Numbered from the stretch's first letter, positions 8,168 through 16,903 are shown. The stretch is 44,356 nt of DNA from an uncultured Bacilli bacterium (GCA_934097085.1 CAKONK010000013.1:1-44356), one strand, 5' to 3'. Notes: generated by a model not told the origin, from the sequence alone. Numbers and translations: made by a program.

Positions 8168-8207
8168 AAAAAAAACAAAAGACAATTTATTAAAAATCTT
8201 TTGTTTT
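8168..8207 (-). terminator. Terminator of the 8206-8769 gene
   Basis: An 11-bp stem, AAAACAAAAGA/TCTTTTGTTTT (arms 8197-8207 and 8172-8182), is followed on the minus strand by a T run. It overlaps the stop codon of the gene it serves. Confidence 0.75.
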
Positions 8208-8769
8208 ATCTTACTTTTGGTTTGACTATTTCAAGTGTTTTAATGAGTTCATAATTACCATTAACAGTTTTAGGCAAATTATCAAATCTATCAATTCTAT
8301 TTAAATAGCCTACTTTATGTGACCAAGAGCCATCAGAATTTTGTCTTAAAAAATGAAAATCATTAAATGATAAATAGAAAGCTATTTTATAACCACCATG
8401 TTCATTAGGTAAATCAGAACTTATTTCATATGAATCAATATTTAACTCTTCGAAATCTTTTGCAAGGCCATATAAATATTTTTCTTTTGTTCCCTTATAA
8501 ATTAAGTTTTTACTTAAATAACCAATATTAAAACCTAACTGTAAAATTACATTAGATATACCATTAGGATTAAAAATATCAAGAGCATATGAATAACAGT
8601 TACCATTTATATATTTTTTTACATCATCATTAAAACTAGGATTATTTGAACTAACTAATATAAGTAGTTTAATATATTCTTTATAAAGTTCAAAATACTT
8701 TGGACTATCCATAGGTATTTTTAATATTTCATTATAAAGTCCATTTATTTTATCATATACTTCTTTCAT
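8206..8769 (-). CDS. Putative Cys/His enzyme of a papain-like (NlpC/CHAP-like) type
   Basis: This 187-aa protein has an NCYSYALD motif (Cys near residue 58) followed by two histidines in a FNDFHFLRQNSDGSWSHKVGY block (about 133-153). That Cys ... His order and the W-S-H-K context occur in uncharacterised papain-like proteins of Bacillota. I infer a possible peptidase, amidase or related thiol-enzyme fold, without a known substrate. There is no signal peptide, so it is probably cytoplasmic, or exported by a non-classical route. It is monocistronic, with its own terminator. Confidence 0.5.
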   Translation of the reverse strand: MKEVYDKINGLYNEILKIPMDSPKYFELYKEYIKLLILVSSNNPSFNDDVKKYINGNCYSYALDIFNPNGISNVILQLGFNIGYLSKNLIYKGTKEKYLYGLAKDFEELNIDSYEISSDLPNEHGGYKIAFYLSFNDFHFLRQNSDGSWSHKVGYLNRIDRFDNLPKTVNGNYELIKTLEIVKPKVR

Positions 8770-8841
8770 AGTTCCCCCTTAATTACAAAAAATTGTACCA
8801 TATTTTCATTAAAAACTCAAATTTTTGATTAAAAAAGTCAA

Positions 8842-8888
8842 GTTATCGACCACTTTTAGGGTGTTACATATCAAAATTGGTCGATAAC
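8842..8888. repeat. Perfect 11-bp inverted repeat between the 8206-8769 gene and pnp
   Basis: GTTATCGACCA (8842-8852) and TGGTCGATAAC (8878-8888) are exact inverted copies. Pairing extends inward by TTTT/AAAA after one mismatch, leaving a loop of about 15 nt. No T run follows, so it is not an obvious terminator. It lies upstream of the minus-strand gene at 8206-8769 and could be an operator, a structured leader or a small mobile palindrome. Confidence 0.6.
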
Positions 8889-8901
8889 TACCATTTTTCA
8901 T

Positions 8902-8924
8902 AAAAAAATCTAGGTTTCCCTAGA
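8902..8924 (-). terminator. Terminator of the rpsO-pnp operon
   Basis: The minus strand reads TCTAGG-GAAA-CCTAGA followed by seven T, starting five bases after the pnp stop codon. It is a classic GNRA-capped intrinsic terminator. Confidence 0.9.
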
Positions 8925-8929
8925 CTTAA

Positions 8930-11131
8930 TTATTTTTTACTTTTACCAAATAAACCTTTTTTAGTTTTGGTTTCTTTTTTAGGTTTTTCTTCAGGAGTAC
9001 TTTCTGATTTAGGAAGAGCTTCTTTTCTTGATAGATTTAATCTTCCTTTGTTATCATAACCAAGTGATTTAACAATTATTTCATCACCTACTGAAACTAT
9101 ATCAGATGGTTTTTCTACTCTTTTTGTATCAAGTTGAGAAACATGTACTAATCCTTCACAACCTGGCCAAAGTTCAACGAAAGCACCAAAATCTTCGACT
9201 TTAACTACTTTAGCATTATAGATTTTACCAGTTTCAACTTCTTTAGTAATATTCTCAATCATTTCTCTAGTTTTTTCAATAACTTCTTTGTCCATATGAT
9301 AAATAATTACTTTTCCATCATCATCAATGTCTACTTTTACAGCATCTTTGTCATTAACACTTTTTACATTTGATGATTCTAAAATAATCTTAGTAATCAT
9401 CTCGCCACCCTTACCGATTACATCTTTAATCTTATCAGGGTTAATCATAAAGCTTTCAACTTTTGGAGCATATTTAGAAAGTTCTTTTCTTGGACTTTCA
9501 ATAGCAGTTGCCATAACATCAAGAATTTTCATTCTAGCTTTTTTAGCTTCCTCAAGGGCCTCTTTTAAGATAGCTTTAGTAACGCCTTTAATCTTAATAT
9601 CCATTTGAAGAGCTGTAATACCTTCTTTTGTACCCGCAACTTTAAAGTCCATATCTCCCATATGATCCTCAAGACCTTGAATATCTGTAAGTATTGTATA
9701 TTTTTTACCATTAGATATTAGTCCCATTGCAATACCCGCTACTGGAGCTTTAATTGGAACACCCGCAGCCATTAATGATAAACATCCAGCACATATTGTA
9801 GCTTGTGATGATGAACCATTACTTTCTAATACTTCGGAAACAACTCTAACAGTATAAGGGAATTCTTCTTCAGAAGGAATAACTTGAGCAAGCGCTCTTT
9901 CTCCTAAAGCACCATGTCCAATTTCTCTTCTTCCCGGAGAACCATATCTTCCTATTTCACCAACACAGAAGTTAGGGAAATTATAATGAAGCATAAATCT
10001 TTTTGTATCTTCAATACCAAGTCCATCAAGAATTTGATGATCTGAAAGTGGTCCAAGAGTAGTAGTTGCAAGAACTTGAGTTTCTCCTCTTTGGAATAGT
10101 CCACTACCATGTGTACGAGGAAGAAGGTCGATTTCAGCTTCAAGAGGTCTAATTTCATCCATCTTTCTACCATCTGGTCTAATATGTTTTTCAATAATTA
10201 ATCTTCTTACTTCATTGCCTTCGATTAAACCAACTACTTTAGCTACATCTTTCATCTTGCTAGCAAAATCTTCATCTTCAGCATAAACTTCTTCGAAATG
10301 AGCAATAGTATTTGCTTTAACTTCATCAATCTTAGCATATTTTTCAAGTTTTTCTTTAATTTGAATTGCTGATAGCATATCATCAGTTGCATACTCTCTA
10401 ACAGCTTTTTCAACTTCAGCATCAATGCTTGCAGGTTCAAGAACTACTTTTTCTTTACCTATTTCACTAATAATTTCATTTTGAAATTCACATAAAGTTT
10501 TAATATTTTCATGAGCAAACATTAAAGCCTCAAGCATAGTTTTTTCAGGAAGTTCTTTACAGCCCGCTTCAACCATACATATTGCATCATGTGTTCCTGC
10601 AACAGTTAATGCAAGTTTACTTTTTTCCGCTTCATCAGTAGTAGGATTGATAATAAACTTACCTTTTTCATCCATACCTACCATAACACCGGCAACTGGA
10701 CCATCAAATGGAATATCAGATATTCCAAGACATAGTGATGAGCCAAACATTGCAGCCATTTCCGGACTATTATCTTGATCTACAGAAAGTACTGTATTGA
10801 TAACTTGAATTTCATTTCGTAAGTTTTCATCAAACATAGGTCTAATTGGTCTATCAATTAATCTTGCAGCAAGTGTAGCTGAATCTGTAGGTCTTCCCTC
10901 TCTTTTAATAAATCCACCAGGAATTTTACCTACTGAATATAATTTTTCCTGATATAATACTTGAAGTGGAAAGAAATCTTGAGTAACTGGAGTTTTACCC
11001 ATTACACATACAGAAAGTACTACAGTATCACCGTATCTAACAAGTACTGAACCATTAGTTTGTTTAGCAAGCTGACCAGTTTCAACAATTAAATCTCTTC
11101 CCAAAAAATTTAATTTAAATTCTTTTTTCAT
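8930..11131 (-). CDS. pnp: Polyribonucleotide nucleotidyltransferase (PNPase)
   Basis: This 733-aa enzyme is the 3'-5' phosphorolytic exoribonuclease of the RNA degradosome. Two RNase PH domains are visible: the first opens at VETGQLAKQTNGSVLVRYGDT, the second has RPDGRKMDEIRPLEAE and TLGPLSDHQILDGL. The FPYTVRVVSEVLESNGSSSQ block, a KH domain (about 555-615, VIGKGGEMITKI) and an S1 domain (about 620-690, GKIYNAKVVKVEDFGAFVEL) follow. A short Lys-rich tail, KKETKTKKGLFGKSKK, extends past the S1 domain and may bind RNA or partners. An AGAAAGGTGG ribosome binding site precedes the ATG. It lies directly downstream of rpsO, the usual order in bacteria, with a partial terminator between them. Confidence 0.97.
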   Translation of the reverse strand: MKKEFKLNFLGRDLIVETGQLAKQTNGSVLVRYGDTVVLSVCVMGKTPVTQDFFPLQVLYQEKLYSVGKIPGGFIKREGRPTDSATLAARLIDRPIRPMFDENLRNEIQVINTVLSVDQDNSPEMAAMFGSSLCLGISDIPFDGPVAGVMVGMDEKGKFIINPTTDEAEKSKLALTVAGTHDAICMVEAGCKELPEKTMLEALMFAHENIKTLCEFQNEIISEIGKEKVVLEPASIDAEVEKAVREYATDDMLSAIQIKEKLEKYAKIDEVKANTIAHFEEVYAEDEDFASKMKDVAKVVGLIEGNEVRRLIIEKHIRPDGRKMDEIRPLEAEIDLLPRTHGSGLFQRGETQVLATTTLGPLSDHQILDGLGIEDTKRFMLHYNFPNFCVGEIGRYGSPGRREIGHGALGERALAQVIPSEEEFPYTVRVVSEVLESNGSSSQATICAGCLSLMAAGVPIKAPVAGIAMGLISNGKKYTILTDIQGLEDHMGDMDFKVAGTKEGITALQMDIKIKGVTKAILKEALEEAKKARMKILDVMATAIESPRKELSKYAPKVESFMINPDKIKDVIGKGGEMITKIILESSNVKSVNDKDAVKVDIDDDGKVIIYHMDKEVIEKTREMIENITKEVETGKIYNAKVVKVEDFGAFVELWPGCEGLVHVSQLDTKRVEKPSDIVSVGDEIIVKSLGYDNKGRLNLSRKEALPKSESTPEEKPKKETKTKKGLFGKSKK

Positions 11132-11150
11132 TTTTTACCACCTTTCTACT

Positions 11151-11178
11151 AAAAAAAAGAACACTAAAAAATTTAGTG
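11151..11178 (-). terminator. Attenuator/terminator between rpsO and pnp
   Basis: CACTAAA-TTT-TTTAGTG on the minus strand is followed by TTC and eight T. It begins two bases after the rpsO stop codon and would reduce read-through into pnp, which has no other obvious promoter. Confidence 0.7.
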
Positions 11179-11179
11179 C

Positions 11180-11446
11180 CTATTTTCTTAAATTTAATTT
11201 TTTAATTACTTCACGATATGATTTAACATCATTATTCTTTAAGTATTCAAGTAATTTTTTTCTTCTACCAACTTTAATTAAAAGTCCTCTTTTAGAATGG
11301 AAATCATGTTTATGTTCTTTTAAATGTTCAGTTAATGTATTAATTTCTTTAGTTAAAATAGCAATTTGAACTTCAGCAGAACCACAGTCTTTTTCATTCT
11401 TAGCAAACTCCTTTATAATAGAAGCTTTTTCTTCTTTCTTAAGCAT
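11180..11446 (-). CDS. rpsO: 30S ribosomal protein S15
   Basis: This 88-aa protein is S15, which binds 16S rRNA helices 20-22 and nucleates the 30S platform. It has the family signature HKHDFHSKRGLLIKVGRRKKLLEYL and the GSAEVQIAILTKEINTLTEHL helix. I chose the ATG at 11446, preceded by AAAGGAGG at ideal spacing. An upstream in-frame ATG would add 21 residues but sits within the untranslated leader. The leader from the promoter at 11533-11561 is about 80 nt and contains a CTTG-CAAG hairpin. S15 commonly represses its own translation through such leaders, but the binding site here is not proven. Confidence 0.96.
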   Translation of the reverse strand: MLKKEEKASIIKEFAKNEKDCGSAEVQIAILTKEINTLTEHLKEHKHDFHSKRGLLIKVGRRKKLLEYLKNNDVKSYREVIKKLNLRK

Positions 11447-11532
11447 TTTCTTTTCCTCCTTTATTATAATCGGTTTAAACTGAGTAAGAATCTTGGAAAA
11501 CAAGTTCAAACTAAGTAAAAACTTATAAGCCT

Positions 11533-11561
11533 ATTATATACAATTTATTTATCATTTGCAA
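11533..11561 (-). promoter_or_regulatory. Promoter of rpsO-pnp
   Basis: TTGCAA (11561-11556), a 17-bp spacer and TATAAT (11538-11533) on the minus strand make a near-consensus SigA promoter. It sits only 18 bp upstream-side of the stop codon of the gene ending at 11579. Confidence 0.85.
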
Positions 11562-11578
11562 GCGTTTTTCATACATTT

Positions 11579-13363
11579 CTAACTTACCACATACACATCA
11601 TTATATGTTCCACTGCCAAGTAGCTTACTTTCAGAGGATAAACTTACTACACCACGGACATCATAAGTGCCATAAACATCATTATTACCCCAATGACCAC
11701 CAACATTCATAATAAATTCTATAGAACGATCTTGCTCGAAATCATAAGGTGAACCTGTCCAATACAAATTATCAGTATATAAATAATAACTGTTATTATC
11801 TTTCCAATTATTATCTGTTCCTGCCATTACTACTTCATCCGCTGTTATTAATCCCACTGGATAAGATAGCTTTCCATTTCCCTTAGCTGTTGTTGTACTA
11901 AACTTATCATTTGCATTTGGGCAAGTTAATATTGGATTTGATTTTGTATCATCATACCATATTCTAAGGCTTGCTCCATAAAGGTAATGCTTTCCTGTTG
12001 ATGCCCAAGAACTTATTTCACTGTTAGTGTCGGTTTCAAAAGAATGTATTAAGGCTGTTCTATCATTACAAAATATTTGATCTGTTATTTTTGTTCCATT
12101 TTTATTTAAATCAGTATAATTTGCATACCAATCTTCCAAATAAGTTTTAATAGTACTACTTTGACTCGTTCCATGTTGCTCACCTATCGTATACATATAC
12201 CCTACATATTCCGCAATTTCACCTTCTCTATTAAAATGCGCATTGCCGATTGATGCATCTCTAAAAAAAATATTATTTTCATCTTGAGATAACATTACTA
12301 CTTTAGTACTAACATCAGGTGCATATGTTCCTGCGTATATCATTCTTATTGAATTATCTCCATTTATTCTTATTATTCGCCAATATATATCATCACCTTT
12401 TGAGTTCAGTTTATAACAAAAATCTATACCATCGCAAGAATCAGTTAAAATAGCAATACCATCATTGTCATCCCATGTATAATAGGTATCCTTGCTATAC
12501 TTACCATATTTTACCCAGTTATTATCTACTGCACCTCTAAAATAATATGATGTTCCTAAGTCATCTGTTGTTTTGTACATTCCCTCATTCTCTGTTGCGG
12601 GAGTACTAAAATCAGGTGTGCCTTTTGTTTCTATTGCTGATACTCCACCATTATTTGTAAGTATTGTTTGATAACCTTTTTTAACAGACGAACCATCTTC
12701 TGAGGAACATCCTTTACTTATTGCATATATTTTACCAGTAAAGTTTTTTCCACCTAATTGTGCTTGACTTACATTTAAGTTATAATATCTTCCTATTATT
12801 TTCCATCTTACTGATTGAGTACTTCCTAAACTTTTTATTGTTGCTCCCTCAACTAGTTTATAATATTTATTTGTGCTGTCATAATAACTTTGTATATTTG
12901 CATGATCAAAATTAGTTTCCGTAGCAAAATGATTATTTCCATTCATTCCATTTACTTCAATAGTTATTTCTTTTGTAGCACCACTTGTTTTAGTTGTTGT
13001 ACCTTGCCCATAAATATTACTTCCTGCATCATATTCATAAACTATATCATATGTACATGTTGTTAGTAAGTTTGATGAACCTGTAAGTGTTACATCTAAA
13101 TATGCTGTATCCTCTTTTGCAGCAACTGTATTATTTGCTACTGTATAACTCATATTTGCCGCTGGAACTACTAAATTTAACTGAGTTGCATTAGAAGTAA
13201 ATGTTGCATTTCCTGGACTAGATGAATTTATATTTACTGCTACATTATTATTAAGATTAACATTAAATGTTCCAAAATATGCAAATGACGCCACTCCTAT
13301 AATGATTATTAATATTACTGAGGCGAACACCGCTAACGATTTTGTTATTTTACTTTTATCCAT
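11579..13363 (-). CDS. Secreted/anchored surface protein with TasA-like N-terminus and shared C-terminal variable module
   Basis: This 594-aa protein has an N-terminus (KSLAVFASVILIIIIGVASFAYFGTF) like SipW-dependent TasA/camelysin signal sequences or a retained anchor. A conserved stalk domain follows (about 30-225: NINSSSPG, DAGSNIYGQGTTTK, GKIYAISKGCSSEDGSS). The C-terminal module (about 245-594) has YYFRGAVDNNWVKYG, DIYWRIIRINGDNSIRMIYAG, YVGYMYTIGEQHGTSQSSTIKTYLEDWY, DQIFCNDRT, YPVGLITADEVVMAG, YYLYTDNLYWTGSP, and RGVVSLSSESKLLGSGTYNDVYVV. Its first 250 residues are almost identical to the protein at 42547. The stretch between YWTGSP and VRGVVSL differs completely between the two. An inverted-repeat cassette precedes the gene. 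Role unknown; probable surface adhesin or receptor. Confidence 0.8.
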   Translation of the reverse strand: MDKSKITKSLAVFASVILIIIIGVASFAYFGTFNVNLNNNVAVNINSSSPGNATFTSNATQLNLVVPAANMSYTVANNTVAAKEDTAYLDVTLTGSSNLLTTCTYDIVYEYDAGSNIYGQGTTTKTSGATKEITIEVNGMNGNNHFATETNFDHANIQSYYDSTNKYYKLVEGATIKSLGSTQSVRWKIIGRYYNLNVSQAQLGGKNFTGKIYAISKGCSSEDGSSVKKGYQTILTNNGGVSAIETKGTPDFSTPATENEGMYKTTDDLGTSYYFRGAVDNNWVKYGKYSKDTYYTWDDNDGIAILTDSCDGIDFCYKLNSKGDDIYWRIIRINGDNSIRMIYAGTYAPDVSTKVVMLSQDENNIFFRDASIGNAHFNREGEIAEYVGYMYTIGEQHGTSQSSTIKTYLEDWYANYTDLNKNGTKITDQIFCNDRTALIHSFETDTNSEISSWASTGKHYLYGASLRIWYDDTKSNPILTCPNANDKFSTTTAKGNGKLSYPVGLITADEVVMAGTDNNWKDNNSYYLYTDNLYWTGSPYDFEQDRSIEFIMNVGGHWGNNDVYGTYDVRGVVSLSSESKLLGSGTYNDVYVVS

Positions 13364-13400
13364 ACTATACTCCTTTTTACCGCATAATTAGGGGCATTAA

Positions 13401-13575
13401 CTTTCCTATATTATAAACATATAAGAAAATAAGACTTCGATTTTTCGGTAAAAAGGACTTGAAAAAACTATAAAAAAATGATTAAATTATATTGAAAGTA
13501 ACATAAATATGGGAATGTTTTTTCTTAAATGTTTATAATATAGGAAAATACGAACAAGGTAAACATTGGATTTGA
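13401..13575 (-). repeat. Inverted-repeat regulatory cassette, copy 2 (upstream of the 11579-13363 gene)
   Basis: The arms at about 13401-13430 and 13517-13550 are inverted copies matching at 27 of 28 positions in the core (TTTCCTATATTATAAACAT and TAAGAAAA). The roughly 87-bp centre is nearly the same as in copy 1, yet the arm sequence differs from copy 1. Each arm has TATAAT pointing outward. The distal flank CGAACAAGGTAAA is shared with copy 1. It probably contains the promoter region of the surface gene. The within-copy arm identity is what one expects of an invertible segment or a paired structure under selection. Confidence 0.7.
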
Positions 13576-13602
13576 GAGAACTTTAGATAATTAAAAAAAA
13601 TA

Positions 13603-15309
13603 TTATCTTCTACAAGAAAGATCATTTCCCTCAAAAGATAATAAATTTGGTAAATAAAGATTATTTATTATATCTCTATTGCTATGTAAAAATCCATTTC
13701 CAATAAATTTAACTGTAGGAATATATAAATTTCTAATTTTTTTATTACTAGCTAAAAAGTTTTCTTCGATATCTTCGATATTAGGTAAATATAAATGTTC
13801 AAGTGCTAGATTATTTGATAAAAAAGAGTTTTCGATAACTTTTAAAGAGGGAGCATTAAACTCTTTTAAACAAGTATTTTTTTTCATAAATGAACTACCT
13901 GCTTTAACAAGTTTTGGTAAATCACATTTTTCTAAAGAATTATTTTCATACATAAATGAATAACCAGTTTTTTCCAAACTTGGCAAAAATATTGACTTTA
14001 ATTTTTCATTATAATATAGAAAACTATTACCAACAACCTGTAAATTAGGCATATAAATACTTTGAACATTTTTTGCATAAGCTATAAAACTATAATCGAC
14101 TTTTTTAACACTTGGTAAGTTAATAGTTTTTAAATTTTCCGCTCTTAAGGCAAAACTATTACCAATAATTTCACATTTAGGTAAATAAATATATTCTAGT
14201 TCAAAATCATCTCTTAAAACTCTATCCTCAACTACTTTAGTATCTTTCGAAGAAAATCTTTTAATATGAAAACTATTTGCAAAAACATCATCATTTAATC
14301 TTTCTACTCCCTCTAAAAGGACACTTATAAGTTCATTAAACTTATTTAATTCTAAATAAATTTTAATATTATCTTCACAAATAATATATATACTTTTACT
14401 ATCACTATTATTTTCTATAACTATTTTTTTAATAAACTTAATAAAATCTTCAGAGGAATCATATCTACAATTGTCATAACATTTAAATGTCTTTTTAGTT
14501 AAATCTAAAACAAGTCCATCAAATAAAATATATTTTTCTTTAGGAAAAGAAACTTCTTTAAAATTATGTATTACAATGTTATCAGGACAATAATAAATAT
14601 TATTACATTCAACATTATATCTATAATATTTCCCATCAGTTGTTCTTACATAATTCGGCATTTCAAAATCTATATTAATATTACTTTGTTTAATACCTAA
14701 ATATTTTTCAAAAGAATATGTTAAGCCTTTTGCTATATTCTCTAAATTGTTTTGATAAGTTGCATCTGGATTATTAACTGTATGGTTATATCTATTTTTA
14801 ATTGATAAATAGTTAGTCTCTAATGTAAACTGAAGTGAAAGTACACTTGTACCATATTCATCCTCCCTTTGGGGATTACTTTTTCTTTTAATATCTAAAG
14901 CATTATCTTTAACTGCAAAAAATACTCTATTAGTTCTAAGTCTATCACTTTTAAATGTACAAAGCTCTTCTTCTTTTGCATAATACTTTTTATATGATAG
15001 TATTTCTTCATTAGTATGACATTCTTTTAAAGTATATCCTTTTTCTTTAAAAAGTTCATAAGGATTTTTATCTGTATCAATAACATTATTTATTTTTTTA
15101 CCATATTCATTCATAATAAGTTTTTGAAAACTATTAACCATGTTATATTTAATTAAATCATCATAAAGAAAATGATTTTCTTTGAATAAAGAAGTAATAA
15201 TAGTAGTTAAAGTTCCATCTTCCTCTAAAATGCTTGGAAATAATTTTCTACATAGTTTACTAAAGTTTTCACCATATTTTTTCTTTATAATTTTTAAATC
15301 ACTATTCAT
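13603..15309 (-). CDS. BspA-like leucine-rich-repeat protein with a unique N-terminal domain
   Basis: This 568-aa protein divides in two. The C-terminal part (about 345-560) is made of roughly nine 23-residue LRR_5/BspA-type repeats with the pattern F-x-N-x-x-L-x-x-hydrophobic-x-L-P-x-L-x-x-I/V-x-x-S-F, for example NNSLEKCDLPKLVKAGSSF. The N-terminal part (1-320) is a domain I do not recognise. It has the block FFAVKDNALDIKRKSNPQREDEYGTSVLSLQF, cut here only as a description of its centre near 130-160. No signal peptide is visible, so it may be cytoplasmic or secreted by an unknown route, unlike typical BspA adhesins. A GGGGGC ribosome binding site precedes the ATG. Confidence 0.75.
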   Translation of the reverse strand: MNSDLKIIKKKYGENFSKLCRKLFPSILEEDGTLTTIITSLFKENHFLYDDLIKYNMVNSFQKLIMNEYGKKINNVIDTDKNPYELFKEKGYTLKECHTNEEILSYKKYYAKEEELCTFKSDRLRTNRVFFAVKDNALDIKRKSNPQREDEYGTSVLSLQFTLETNYLSIKNRYNHTVNNPDATYQNNLENIAKGLTYSFEKYLGIKQSNINIDFEMPNYVRTTDGKYYRYNVECNNIYYCPDNIVIHNFKEVSFPKEKYILFDGLVLDLTKKTFKCYDNCRYDSSEDFIKFIKKIVIENNSDSKSIYIICEDNIKIYLELNKFNELISVLLEGVERLNDDVFANSFHIKRFSSKDTKVVEDRVLRDDFELEYIYLPKCEIIGNSFALRAENLKTINLPSVKKVDYSFIAYAKNVQSIYMPNLQVVGNSFLYYNEKLKSIFLPSLEKTGYSFMYENNSLEKCDLPKLVKAGSSFMKKNTCLKEFNAPSLKVIENSFLSNNLALEHLYLPNIEDIEENFLASNKKIRNLYIPTVKFIGNGFLHSNRDIINNLYLPNLLSFEGNDLSCRR

Positions 15310-15364
15310 AAAGCCCCCAGAAAAGTAATATTATTATAACATTATTTTAGAAAAAAGATAGTCC

Positions 15365-16099
15365 CTACTTTTTCAAAAGTCTTTTTGCAAGATCATACTC
15401 CTTAAACTCATAACATCTAGGTATATCGCTTACATCTATATAGCCATATAAATATAGATATTTATTAACCATTTTAAATAAATACTCTATTTCATCAGAA
15501 TATTTTAACTTGCGATAATACTGCATTAAATAAAGCATTATTGAATTAGTATTAAAGGTCTCATCCTCAAAAGTTGGATAAGAACCAGTTAAATCAATTA
15601 TAAATTTAAGATATCTTTGAATATCAAAATCAAGTTCAATTGGAGTTATACTTTGAATACCTAAAAAATCACTAGCAATATTACCATACTCTATTAAATG
15701 TGAAAGATTGTAAGGTTCATTATTTACTTTGAAAAAATTATCATTATCATAAGTAAATATTCCATTACCATCACATAAAGCTTTAATATCATTACCTTTT
15801 TTTGCTTTCATAAAGGGAGCAATAACCTCTTTACCATCATAAAAAAGTTCAAATACTTTTTCATTATTATTAAAAATATTAAAATTTAAATTACTTTTTT
15901 CATTCAAAGAAACTGATGTTATAATACATTTTATAATTTCATATAAACTTTCATTTTCATTTATTGAATTAAAAAATCTATTATAAATCTTGATATAAGT
16001 TTCATTTTTATTATACTTGCTAAAACCCTCATAATTAATATTAAATATTAAAGGTATTTTATTATTTTTAAAATTTTCATTTATACTAATTTTATTCAT
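15365..16099 (-). CDS. Hypothetical protein, unknown
   Basis: This is a 244-aa acidic, Asn-rich protein with no signal peptide, no transmembrane helix and no catalytic motif I recognise. I chose the ATG at 16099, six bases after AAAGGA, rather than the ATG at 16105 that touches the ribosome binding site. Predicted helices dominate the last 80 residues (GSYPTFEDETFNTNSIMLYL, then YSDEIEYLFKMVNKYLYLYG). It lies between the LRR gene and the NrtR-like regulator, transcribed the same way, with 56 bp to the LRR gene. The LRR gene and this one might form a pair, but nothing specific supports it. Confidence 0.65.
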   Translation of the reverse strand: MNKISINENFKNNKIPLIFNINYEGFSKYNKNETYIKIYNRFFNSINENESLYEIIKCIITSVSLNEKSNLNFNIFNNNEKVFELFYDGKEVIAPFMKAKKGNDIKALCDGNGIFTYDNDNFFKVNNEPYNLSHLIEYGNIASDFLGIQSITPIELDFDIQRYLKFIIDLTGSYPTFEDETFNTNSIMLYLMQYYRKLKYSDEIEYLFKMVNKYLYLYGYIDVSDIPRCYEFKEYDLAKRLLKK

Positions 16100-16154
16100 T
16101 AACATTCCTTTCTAATTAGTTTTTTGTGTACTTTATGCTTTTTATATTTATTAA

Positions 16155-16183
16155 AAAAGTGCATTATATTGCATTTTCTTTTT
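16155..16183 (-). terminator. Possible terminator of the NrtR-like gene
   Basis: The minus strand has AAAATGCA-ATATAA-TGCACTTTTTT, a short stem with one mismatch and a six-T tail. The stop codon of the gene lies in the loop. Confidence 0.45.
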
Positions 16184-16838
16184 TAACATTCTTATTAAAT
16201 TTATATAGTTTTGCTGGTTTTTTACCCTCGAATGTTTCATACTTATTTGTATCAATAATAACTTTTTCATTAATAAGTTTTTTTCTAAAATTACGTCTAT
16301 CAAATTTTTCCTCGAGTACTATTTCATATACTTTTTGAAGTTCTGGAAGTGTAAATACATCTGGAAATAGATTTTTTAATATACTTGTTTTAGTAATTTT
16401 ATCTTTTAAAACATTTAATGAATAACTAATTACTTCATTATGATCATAAGCAAGCTGTGGTATATTATTTATTGAAAAATATTCAGCATTTGAGGTTTTT
16501 AAAGTATTTTTTAATAAAGATACTTTTTTACTGTCTATTACCCCAATAAAGGAAATACCTATCATTCTTTGTAAACTACTTCGGTCTAATTTATCAAAAA
16601 CACCACACATTTCAAATTCAATATTTTCAAGTCCCGTTTTTTCCTTAAGCTCTCTTTTTGCACCATCCACTAAAAGTTCATTATTATAAAGTGCTCCACT
16701 TGGAAGTGCCCAATAACCATTAAAAGGATTATTACATCTTTTTATAAGAAGTACTTTAACATCACCTTTTTCTACAGTAAATAATGTTGTTATAACATGA
16801 ATACCTATATTTTTATATAAACTATTTTTTAACTCCAC
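16164..16838 (-). CDS. NrtR-type Nudix-related transcriptional regulator
   Basis: About 224 aa: an N-terminal Nudix domain (1-140) joined to a C-terminal winged-helix domain (145-215; FTLPELQKVYEIVLEEKFDR, NFRKKLINEKVI). This is the NrtR architecture, whose members sense NAD metabolites and repress NAD or sugar genes. The Nudix box G-x5-E-x7-REL-x-EK-x-GL is present, but the second catalytic glutamate of REUxEE is Lys, consistent with a sensor rather than an active hydrolase. GTG at 16838 has an ideal spacing from GGAGG. The ATG at 16844 touches the GGAGG, so I prefer GTG. The target pathway is not evident from the neighbours. Confidence 0.8.
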   Translation of the reverse strand: MELKNSLYKNIGIHVITTLFTVEKGDVKVLLIKRCNNPFNGYWALPSGALYNNELLVDGAKRELKEKTGLENIEFEMCGVFDKLDRSSLQRMIGISFIGVIDSKKVSLLKNTLKTSNAEYFSINNIPQLAYDHNEVISYSLNVLKDKITKTSILKNLFPDVFTLPELQKVYEIVLEEKFDRRNFRKKLINEKVIIDTNKYETFEGKKPAKLYKFNKNVKKENAI

Positions 16839-16859
16839 TCTCATCCTCCGTATAATTAC

Positions 16860-16888
16860 ATTATATGTGTATTTACTACACTTGTCAA
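16860..16888 (-). promoter_or_regulatory. Promoter and palindromic operator of the NrtR-like gene
   Basis: On the minus strand TTGACA (16888-16883), 17 bp and TATAAT (16865-16860) form a consensus promoter. The spacer contains a perfect palindrome GTGTA-GTAAA-TACAC (16881-16867), well placed for autorepression by the wHTH protein it drives. The regulator link is inferred. Confidence 0.8.
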
Positions 16889-16903
16889 TAAAGAAATGAT
16901 TTT

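Noticed and set aside
8800..8930. Riboswitch upstream of the 8206-8769 gene
   Set aside because: Only a single inverted repeat is visible, with no recognisable aptamer consensus or expression platform.
9327..9608. Plus-strand ORF opposite pnp
   Set aside because: It is an antisense shadow of a highly conserved gene, with no ribosome binding site or promoter. The same holds for other ORFs opposite recD2, mutL, polC and rsmH.
4640..13363. Full diversity-generating retroelement
   Set aside because: No reverse transcriptase ORF or template repeat was seen on either strand, so only the variable-segment pattern is reported.
13679..13963. Plus-strand ORF of 94 codons within the LRR gene
   Set aside because: It is the complement of the repetitive LRR coding region, with no start signals.
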